From an uncultured Dialister sp. (GTDB lineage: Bacteria; Bacillota; Negativicutes; Veillonellales; Dialisteraceae), in assembly GCA_934178345.1 (NCBI GenBank), contig CAKPQG010000007.1, positions 31,917 through 95,916 on the forward strand: 64,000 bases of DNA, in the 5' to 3' direction. The notes under the pieces are model-generated. The model was given only the letters and a program-made list of their open reading frames with translations. It did no database searches and had not been told where the DNA came from. Made by a program: the position numbers and the translations under genes. Each line of letters opens with the position of its first letter. Position 1 is the stretch's first letter. Shown here piece by piece: positions 32,933-39,285 of the stretch.

Positions 32933-33060
32933 TGTAATTGATTGCAAGCAGAAGTCATCCGCTTCTCACCTTACATGGCGCAGGCTACTAAGGTTTACGT
33001 ATGAACTCAAGGCGGACGGCACATGCTGTCCGCCTTTACACTTGCAATGATTTCTATTTC
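32933..33060 (+). promoter_or_regulatory. infC operon leader with attenuator-like hairpin
   Basis: About 140 nt leader. GGCGGACGGC pairs with GCTGTCCGCC at 33011-33034 (one G-U pair), followed by TTTACACTT. The position fits the L20- or IF3-dependent leader control known for infC-rpmI-rplT operons of Bacillota. I do not see a clear copy of the published L20 fold. Confidence 0.6.
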
Positions 33061-33073
33061 GGAGGTGAAAAGA

Positions 33074-33583
33074 ATAGGTAAGGAACTTCGCATCAATGAA
33101 CAGATCCGCGCCAGAGAGGTGCGTGTTGTCAGCGATGCAAATGAACAATTGGGGATCATGACGCTCCATGAAGCGATTCGCATGGCGGAAGAAAAAGGAC
33201 TTGATCTCGTAGAGGTGGCACCGAATGGCCGTCCACCCGTATGCCGTATCATGAACTATGGCAAATACAGATATGAACAGCAGAAACGTGATAAAGAAGC
33301 CAAGAAGAAACAGAAGGTATTCCAGATCAAAGAAGTCAAGCTTCGTCCAAACATCGAAGACCATGATTTCTTTGTCAAACTGAAGAATGCGCAGCGTTTC
33401 TTAGGTGATGGAAACAAAGTCAAAGTGACCATCATGTTCCGTGGCAGAGAAATGACCCATCCAGAACTTGGACAGGATGTTCTCGACCGTTTCGCTAAAG
33501 AACTGGGTGATACCGTTGTTCGCGAAAAGCCACCGAAATTAGAAGGGCGCAACATGACAATGATCGTTGCCCCAAAAGCATAA
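33074..33583 (+). CDS. infC: Translation initiation factor IF-3, AUA start
   Basis: A 170-residue factor that binds the 30S subunit and checks initiation codons. N-terminal domain KELRINEQIRAREVRVV, linker rich in Lys, C-terminal domain from VKLRPNIEDHDFFVKLKNAQRFL. Homology begins right after an ATA codon at 33074. GGAGG at 33061-33065 is 8 bases before it, perfect spacing, and there is no ATG there. The upstream in-frame ATG (33023) lies in the leader hairpin, and the GTG at 33065 is inside the SD. infC starting at AUU is known in E. coli, where IF3 represses its own rare-codon start; AUA would serve the same autoregulation. Confidence 0.93.
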   Translation: MGKELRINEQIRAREVRVVSDANEQLGIMTLHEAIRMAEEKGLDLVEVAPNGRPPVCRIMNYGKYRYEQQKRDKEAKKKQKVFQIKEVKLRPNIEDHDFFVKLKNAQRFLGDGNKVKVTIMFRGREMTHPELGQDVLDRFAKELGDTVVREKPPKLEGRNMTMIVAPKA

Positions 33584-33599
33584 CAAAGGAGAGTACAAA

Positions 33600-33797
33600 A
33601 TGCCGAAAATGAAAACCCGTCGCGCTGCGGCAAAACGTTTTACTGAAACCGGATCCGGTCAGTTCAAGAGAAACAAAGCATTCAAGAGCCACATTCTCGA
33701 AAAGAAGTCCCCGAAGAGAAAGAGAAACTTCAGAAAAGCAGCACTGGTTTCCAAGTCTGATTACAAACGTGTAGCAAGATTGCTTCCAAACGGCTAA
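33600..33797 (+). CDS. rpmI: Ribosomal protein bL35
   Basis: A 65-residue large-subunit protein, MPKMKTRRAAAKRFTETGSG at the start and HILEKKSPKRKRNFRK in the core. SD AAGGAG before ATG 33600; the frame extends 11 codons upstream without a usable start. It sits between infC and rplT as usual. Confidence 0.97.
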   Translation: MPKMKTRRAAAKRFTETGSGQFKRNKAFKSHILEKKSPKRKRNFRKAALVSKSDYKRVARLLPNG

Positions 33798-33815
33798 TAA
33801 GGAGGATATAAGAGA

Positions 33816-34166
33816 ATGGCAAGAGTAAAAAGCGGCGTTACCGCTCATGCAAGACATAAGAAGATTCTGAAACTGGCTAAGGGCTACAGAGGTGCTCGTC
33901 ACACCCAGTTCAGAAAAGCAAACGAACTGGTCATGAAGGCTCTCTACTATGCTAGAAGAGACCGTAGATCCAAGAAGAGAGAATTCCGTAAGCTCTGGAT
34001 CGTTCGTATCAATGCAGCAGCTCGTCAGAACGGCCTGACCTACAGCAAGCTCATCGCTGGCCTGACCCGTGCTGGCATCGAAGTGAACCGTAAGATGCTC
34101 TCCGAACTCGCTATCAGCGATCCGGCTGGCTTCACCCAGATCTGCGAAGCAGCTAAAAACGCTTAA
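33816..34166 (+). CDS. rplT: Ribosomal protein bL20
   Basis: A 116-residue 23S rRNA-binding protein (MARVKSGVTAHARHKKILKL; GYRGARHTQFRKANE; LWIVRINAAARQNGLTYSKL). It is the usual autorepressor of the infC-rpmI-rplT mRNA. Length is standard. A terminator follows the stop. Confidence 0.98.
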   Translation: MARVKSGVTAHARHKKILKLAKGYRGARHTQFRKANELVMKALYYARRDRRSKKREFRKLWIVRINAAARQNGLTYSKLIAGLTRAGIEVNRKMLSELAISDPAGFTQICEAAKNA

Positions 34167-34170
34167 TCCA

Positions 34171-34215
34171 TAAAAATCCGTCTATGACGATCTGTCACGG
34201 ACGGATTTTTATTTT
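34171..34215 (+). terminator. Terminator of the infC operon
   Basis: AAAAATCCGTC / GGACGGATTTTTATTTT with an inner CTATGACGATCTGTCA loop. Confidence 0.9.
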
Positions 34216-34309
34216 GGGCAAAGGGCGCTTAACCGGAAGAATAAAAAGTGATGGGGGCTCTGTGAAGCCTCTTCCGCGATCCATCGAAATAGAGCCGGTC
34301 ATTTTATGC

Positions 34310-34315
34310 TATAAT
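34310..34315 (+). promoter_or_regulatory. Extended -10 of mazG
   Basis: TATGCTATAAT with -10 at 34310-34315, 31 bases before the start codon. No good -35 is seen. Confidence 0.55.
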
Positions 34316-34345
34316 GACAGCAAAGATCCAAGCGAGGTGATGCCA

Positions 34346-35449
34346 ATGACTATACAACAAACGCTCACGCTCCTTTCCATGAAGGGGCTGCTTCATGAGG
34401 ATGAATCGCTGACCATCGCAGGCGGGGAAGAGGCAGCGTCGATCTCCCTGACTTTGCCGCACCTTCTCATCTTGAAGAATGTGACAGAGGAGGGAAGGGC
34501 CATTCTGTCATCGAGGCTTTCTATGCTGTATGAGAAGGAGAGCGCACTCATCCTTCTCTCTTCGGAAGGCCATATTCATAGGCTTACTATCGATGAATTC
34601 CAGCATGACCAGGGGAAGGAGCCATTCCTCTTTCTTTTTGACAGTCGCAAAGCGAGGGGGAAAGAACCTACGCCATTCACGTTGTCTCCGCTCGAAGAGA
34701 CAATGGATGCGCTGCTGGCACCCGGCGGCTGCCCCTGGGATCGCGCGCAGGATCATACATCGCTTCGCACCTATTTCCTGCAGGAGGTCTATGAAGTGAT
34801 CGATGCGATCGATAAGGGCGATATGGTGAACCTGAAAGAAGAGCTGGGCGATGTGCTGCTGCAGATCGTCTTTCATGCGCGCCTTGCGGAGAAGGAAGGC
34901 TTCTTCACCATGCAGGATGTCGTAGACGGCATCAATGAGAAAATGATCCGCCGGCATCCCTTTGTTTTCAAGAAAATCACAGTGGAAGAGACCAAAAAGC
35001 TCCTTGGGGACTGGGAAACACGGAAAAGATTGGAAAAAAACCGTAAATATCTGCTTTCCGGCGTCTCAAAAGACTTGCCAAGTCTGCTTTTAGCATGTAT
35101 AATTCAAAGGAAAGTTGGTTCCCATGGACTGACAGAAGCCCTCGAGGGTGGCGCACTTCCTGTGTCTTGTGCTGAAGAAATCAAGGCAGCCGTAGACGGG
35201 AAGGGAGCTGTCGATAAAGAGCTTTCGGCGGGGCGTTTCCTTTTTGCGTTAGACCGTGTAATAAATGCAGAAGGGGTAGAGCCTGAACTGGCTCTCCATC
35301 GCTACGCCAGATATGTCATGGATCAGCTGAGAGCCTTTGAAAAGGGCCTTTTCCAGAGAGGGAAGAGCCTGATGGACATCTCGCCCGAGGAGGCTCAGGT
35401 CTTGTGGCAGGATTTCTGCCGAAAGACGGATACATCAGCGCTCCCCTAG
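34346..35449 (+). CDS. mazG: MazG-family nucleoside triphosphate pyrophosphohydrolase
   Basis: A 367-residue NTP pyrophosphatase that hydrolyses (d)NTPs to monophosphates. The first MazG module has GGCPWDRAQDHTSLRTYFLQEVYEVIDAID and the metal-binding EELGDVLLQIVFHARLA; a weaker second module lies near the C-terminus (GRFLFALDRVINAEGVEPELALHR). The N-terminal 115 residues do not show the tetrapyrrole-methylase signature found in many Bacillota MazG proteins and look divergent or truncated. The frame is open from 34184 across the previous terminator, but the GAGGTG site selects ATG 34346. The usual role is pool cleaning or (p)ppGpp-linked stress. Confidence 0.92.
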   Translation: MTIQQTLTLLSMKGLLHEDESLTIAGGEEAASISLTLPHLLILKNVTEEGRAILSSRLSMLYEKESALILLSSEGHIHRLTIDEFQHDQGKEPFLFLFDSRKARGKEPTPFTLSPLEETMDALLAPGGCPWDRAQDHTSLRTYFLQEVYEVIDAIDKGDMVNLKEELGDVLLQIVFHARLAEKEGFFTMQDVVDGINEKMIRRHPFVFKKITVEETKKLLGDWETRKRLEKNRKYLLSGVSKDLPSLLLACIIQRKVGSHGLTEALEGGALPVSCAEEIKAAVDGKGAVDKELSAGRFLFALDRVINAEGVEPELALHRYARYVMDQLRAFEKGLFQRGKSLMDISPEEAQVLWQDFCRKTDTSALP

Positions 35450-35457
35450 CCCATTGG

Positions 35458-35500
35458 AGCTGAGAAGCGGTGTGCCTTGTGCACCACTCTTCTTTGTTGG
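35458..35500 (+). terminator. Hairpin between mazG and hup
   Basis: AGAAG-GGTG-GC / GC-CACC-CTTCT interrupted stem, followed by TTTGTT. Possibly the mazG terminator or part of the hup leader. Confidence 0.5.
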
Positions 35501-35535
35501 CAAAAGCCATCATTATTAAAGGAGGATGTTTAGTT

Positions 35536-35853
35536 ATGAACAAAACAGAACTCATCACTGCTGTCGCTCAGGAAGCAGAAATGACCAAGAAAGATGCTGA
35601 AAAAGCAGTCAAGGCTGTCATCGATGTCGTATCCGGTGCTCTTGCCAAAGGCGAAAAAGTCCAGCTGATCGGCTTTGGTACTTTCGAAGTCCGTGAACGT
35701 AAAGCTCGTGAAGGCCATAACCCGTCCACGCAGGAAGTCATCAAGATCCCGGCTTCCAAGACTCCGGCTTTCCGCGTTTCCAAACAGCTGAAAGAAAAAG
35801 TCAATGTAAAACCGGCTAAAAAAACCAGAGCTAAGAAAGCAGCTAAGAAATAA
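35536..35853 (+). CDS. hup: DNA-binding protein HU with basic C-terminal tail
   Basis: A 105-residue nucleoid protein. MNKTELITAVAQEAEMTKKDAEKAVKAV is the helical dimer part; GFGTFEVRERKAREGHNPST and KIPASKTPAFRVSKQLK form the DNA-clasping arms. Standard HU is about 90 residues; here a 15-residue tail PAKKTRAKKAAKK is added, a mild histone-H1-like extension. SD AAAGGAGG precedes ATG 35536. High-expression codon use. Confidence 0.96.
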   Translation: MNKTELITAVAQEAEMTKKDAEKAVKAVIDVVSGALAKGEKVQLIGFGTFEVRERKAREGHNPSTQEVIKIPASKTPAFRVSKQLKEKVNVKPAKKTRAKKAAKK

Positions 35854-35865
35854 GATGGTACAGGA

Positions 35866-35903
35866 GATCCCCTTGCGGCATGAGCCGTGAGGGGATTTTT
35901 TTG
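35866..35903 (+). terminator. Terminator of hup
   Basis: GATCCCCTTGCGGC / GCCGTGAGGGGATTTTTTT stem, with seven T. Confidence 0.9.
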
Positions 35904-35950
35904 ATTTAGACTGTGGTTCGAATCAGAGTCACACGACGTTCCTAATCCCT

Positions 35951-36050
35951 GGGGAAACGCTGATTCAGTCGCAGAGGCAGATTTTACAAGAACTTTTATA
36001 CATGATTTCGTCATGCCCTTTCTTGAATAGCTCGATACGACTTGTACCCC
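35951..36050 (-). mobile_element. Truncated and decayed copy of the 161 bp element
   Basis: GGGGAAACGCTGATTCAGTC, ACTTTTATACATGATTTCGT and GAATAGCTCG follow the left half of the 49983 copy; the right half is gone and replaced by the promoter region of the next gene (TATAAT at about 36077). Confidence 0.7.
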
Positions 36051-36117
36051 AAGCCCCGCCCATTTGCGCCTTTATGATATAATCGAAAGTGGAAACGTAT
36101 AGAAAGGGAGAAACGAA

Positions 36118-37221
36118 ATGGAGATCGCTCGTAAGTTTTACATCATGACGGCCAGCATCGGGACGGGGCACAGCCAGGCGGCGCGTGCGATCGCGGAAGC
36201 AATCCAGCGCACGCATCCTGCGGACTCGGTGCAGGTGCTCGACTTCGTGTCCAGCAATCTCTTCTCCATCGACCATATCATCAAGGACGGCTATCTCAAA
36301 ATGATCGATGCCTTCCCGGAGATGTATGACCATCTCTACAGTGATTCGCAGAGTAGCCGCTTCGGGCAGCTCTCGCAGAAGATGCTATCCCTTTCCTTTA
36401 AGCGCAGGATGAAGAATCTCATCATGACCACGAAGCCGGACGCGATGATCTTCACGCATCCTTTCCCGGCAGGGGCGGCAGACCTTCTGAAGGCGGAAGG
36501 CTCGATCTCGATCCCGCTGCTCGGCGTGATCACGGATTTCGATATTCACCAGCTCTGGATCGACCGCTATCTTGACGGGTATTGTGTCGCGACGCCGGAT
36601 CTGAAGGACCTACTGGAGACGTATGATATTGATGGCAGCCGCATCCATGTGACAGGTATCCCGGTGCGCCGCGCTTTTTATGAGAAAGCGAAGGAGAGAG
36701 AGCCCTTTGAAAAAGGGACGGTACTCGTCATGGGCGGTGGTCTCGGGCTCGGTAATGTCGTGGATAATATCGCCCGTCTGGATGAAGTGGAAGAAATCTC
36801 GAAATTCATTGTCGTGACCGGGAAGAATATCAGTCTGTACGAAAAAGTGGCTGCTCTTGCCGAGAAGCTAAAGCATCCTGTGGAGCTTCACAGTTATACA
36901 AATAAAGTGGCGGAGATGATGGCAAGGAGCGAGATCCTTGTGACAAAGCCGGGTGCGCTTACGTGCACAGAGGCGATGGTGATGCATCTCCCCATGGTGC
37001 TTGTCAATACGCTGCCCGGGCAGGAGCGTGCGAACGCCATGCATATGAAGAACCTTGGCTGCGCGGAATGGGTGAAGCGGGGGGAACTCGCAGACTCAGT
37101 GCGCGCTATCCTTCGTGATCCGCTCGTTCGGAAGAAAATGGCAGATGCTTGCAGCGTCGCTCCGAGCAGCAGTGCGGATCAGGTGGCGAAGGTATTATAC
37201 GATTTGGCAGGAAAGCAGTGA
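36118..37221 (+). CDS. MGDG-synthase/MurG-like glycosyltransferase (UgtP family)
   Basis: A 367-residue GT-B glycosyltransferase acting at the cytoplasmic membrane face. The N-terminal acceptor domain has the SIGTGHSQAARAI loop, typical of the MGDG synthase/UgtP group, and TDFDIHQLWI. The C-terminal donor domain has VMGGGLGLGNV and the nucleotide-sugar motif KPGALTCTEAMVMHLPMVLVNTLPGQE. The family makes glucosyl- or galactosyl-diacylglycerol, for glycolipids and lipoteichoic acid anchors; the exact sugar is not readable. SD AAAGGGAG precedes the ATG; an extended -10 TATGATATAAT lies about 40 bases upstream. Confidence 0.88.
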   Translation: MEIARKFYIMTASIGTGHSQAARAIAEAIQRTHPADSVQVLDFVSSNLFSIDHIIKDGYLKMIDAFPEMYDHLYSDSQSSRFGQLSQKMLSLSFKRRMKNLIMTTKPDAMIFTHPFPAGAADLLKAEGSISIPLLGVITDFDIHQLWIDRYLDGYCVATPDLKDLLETYDIDGSRIHVTGIPVRRAFYEKAKEREPFEKGTVLVMGGGLGLGNVVDNIARLDEVEEISKFIVVTGKNISLYEKVAALAEKLKHPVELHSYTNKVAEMMARSEILVTKPGALTCTEAMVMHLPMVLVNTLPGQERANAMHMKNLGCAEWVKRGELADSVRAILRDPLVRKKMADACSVAPSSSADQVAKVLYDLAGKQ

Positions 37222-37289
37222 CGGATGACCGGTAGCATTGCCTGCTTTTCTCTGCTTCACTGCTCTCGATTCTGAAAGATGTGATACAC

Positions 37290-38600
37290 ATGGACTCTTT
37301 ATTCGACATGTCCCCGGAGGCGGGGAAGCGGTATGCCCCCTTGGCGGATCGCATGCGCCCCAGGCGGCTTGAAGACATCGTCGGACAGGACGGTGCCGTT
37401 GGACGGCAGTCATTCCTTTATCGCATGATAGAGCGGGATACGATCCCATCTCTTCTTCTTTTTGGCCCGCCAGGATGCGGGAAGACGACGATCGCATCGG
37501 TCATTGCAGAAATGACGAAGAGCTGTTTCGTCAAGGTGAATGCGACCTCGAGCGGGATCAAAGAAATCCGGGATGTGGTTTCCAAGGCGAAAGAGGAGCT
37601 TTCGTATTACCAGCGGCGGACGATCGTTTTCATCGATGAAATCCACCGGTTCAATAAGGGGCAGCAGGATGTGCTTCTGCCTTATGTGGAGGATGGGACA
37701 TTCATCCTCATCGGTGCGACGACGGAGAATCCTTATTTTGAAATCAATGGGCCGCTGCTCTCCCGTCTGCGGCTGATCCATCTGAAGCGACTTACTGATG
37801 AAGCGATCATCTCGGTGCTTCATCGCGCGCTCGATGATGAAAAGAATGGACTGGCCATTCATCGCTATACGGCAAAACCAGAGGCACTCTCTCTCATTGC
37901 TGCCTATGCCTCCGGGGATACGCGCGTCGCGCTGAATCTCTTGGAACAGTCGACATCCATGCTGAGGGATGGAGGCTCTCTGACAGAAAAGGAAATCGGC
38001 GAGGTGGCAGGTGTTCAGATCTCCAGCTATGATAAGCAGGGGGACTATCATTACAATATCGTCTCTGCCTTCATCAAGAGCATGCGAGGGAGTGATCCTG
38101 ATGCAGCGCTGCACTATCTGGCGCGCATGATCGATGGAGGGGAGAAGACGTCTTTCATTTCACGCCGCATCATGATTTGTGCGGCGGAAGATGTAGGCCT
38201 TGCGGATCCGCGAGCGCTGCAGGTGGCGGTATCAGCGGCGCAGGCGGCGGAAATGGTCGGCTTTCCTGAGTCGCAGATCATCCTTGCGGAAGCCGTGCTC
38301 TATATTTGCCTCGCGCCGAAGAGCAACAGCGCCTGCTCTGGCATTTTTGCCGCCGAAGGGGAGGAAAAGACAAGAAAGGACTGGTCCATCCCCGCGCACC
38401 TCATGGACTCGCACTACAGCGGAGCGAAGAAAATGGGGCTTGGCATCGGATATAAGTATCCTCACGATTTCGGTGGATGGGTAGAGCAGCAGTATCTTCC
38501 TGATGAGCTCGTAGGACACCAGTACTACAAGCCCCGCCCGCTCGGGCAGGAAGGCGACATGGTGCGCGCCTGGTGGGCGAGAAGAAAGGGAAGTAAGTGA
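37290..38600 (+). CDS. rarA: Replication-associated recombination protein RarA (MgsA)
   Basis: A 436-residue AAA+ ATPase acting at stalled replication forks. PLADRMRPRRLEDIVGQDG is the family opening, followed by Walker A FGPPGCGKTT, Walker B FIDEIHRFNKGQQD, sensor 1 GATTENPYF and the C-terminal MgsA tetramer domain (MRGSDPDAALHYLARMI, GFPESQIILAEAVLY). GTG 37281 is an alternative start three codons upstream. It follows the glycosyltransferase by 68 bases. Confidence 0.95.
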   Translation: MDSLFDMSPEAGKRYAPLADRMRPRRLEDIVGQDGAVGRQSFLYRMIERDTIPSLLLFGPPGCGKTTIASVIAEMTKSCFVKVNATSSGIKEIRDVVSKAKEELSYYQRRTIVFIDEIHRFNKGQQDVLLPYVEDGTFILIGATTENPYFEINGPLLSRLRLIHLKRLTDEAIISVLHRALDDEKNGLAIHRYTAKPEALSLIAAYASGDTRVALNLLEQSTSMLRDGGSLTEKEIGEVAGVQISSYDKQGDYHYNIVSAFIKSMRGSDPDAALHYLARMIDGGEKTSFISRRIMICAAEDVGLADPRALQVAVSAAQAAEMVGFPESQIILAEAVLYICLAPKSNSACSGIFAAEGEEKTRKDWSIPAHLMDSHYSGAKKMGLGIGYKYPHDFGGWVEQQYLPDELVGHQYYKPRPLGQEGDMVRAWWARRKGSK

Positions 38601-38869
38601 CTGGTGACTGGAATGCCAACTCATGGCACCACCATTTCGCATTTCTCATTTCTCATGCAATCGAGGCTTTCAAACGTAATCAAGGGGCGAGCCGCCCCAC
38701 GGACTAAGTTTGAAAGCAGGGACGAGTAGCTAGGGATTAGGGATTGGGGATTAGGAGTGACTGGTGGCTGGTGACTGGGATTTCTCCGGCATCGTCATCC
38801 CGAGCGCAGCCGAGGATCTTTACTGCACTGCGGGAATCAGTGTGTATGCGCCGAGGGAAAAAGATGTCC
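38601..38869 (+). repeat. Mosaic intergenic repeat, left part, split by the 161 bp element
   Basis: TTCGCATTTCTCATTTCTCA tract, GGGGCGAGCCGCCCC hairpin, GTTTGAAAGCAGGGACGAGT, CTAGGGATTAG tract, and the GCGCCGAGGGAAAAAGATG module broken at 38870. Confidence 0.85.
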
Positions 38870-38871
38870 TA

Positions 38872-39032
38872 GGGAAACGCTGATTAAATCGCAGAGTCGA
38901 ATTTCATATGGATTTTTATACATAGCTTCGTCATCATCTTCCTTAAATAGCTCGCTATTCGCGTCAGATGATTCCTTGCTCTGTATAAAAATCCAAGAAT
39001 GAAATCTGACAACGATTTAATCAGTGTTTCCC
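38872..39032 (-). mobile_element. MITE-like 161 bp element, copy 2, with visible target site
   Basis: GGGAAACGCTGATTAAATCG at the left, its inverse at the right, flanked by TA on both sides (38870-38871 and 39033-39034). It interrupts a mosaic repeat whose uninterrupted homologue is at 13.6 kb. The interior is inverted relative to copy 1. Confidence 0.9.
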
Positions 39033-39034
39033 TA

Positions 39035-39255
39035 GTGCTGCCTCCCATCAGGCGATGACCGTTCTGCAATAAAGACCCTCGGCTACGCTCGAAATGACGA
39101 TGCGCCGCGCGAAGCGCTATCAAAATTCCGCGGCGCTTCTGATTTTTATGCGCCGCACCTTCATTCCTAATTCCTCATTCCTAATTCCTCATTCAAGCAG
39201 AGCTTTCATATACAATCAAGGGACAGCACGTCCCCGGGGCTAACCCTGCACCTGC
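39035..39255 (+). repeat. Mosaic intergenic repeat, right part
   Basis: GTGCTGCCTCCCATCAGGCG continues the module interrupted at 38870. Then GACCCTCGGCTACGCTCG, GCGGCGC hairpin, CATTCCTAATTCCTCATTCC tract, and GGGACAGCACGTCCC hairpin. Confidence 0.85.
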
Positions 39256-39285
39256 ACCTAATAAAGGAGACATAACCATTTATCC

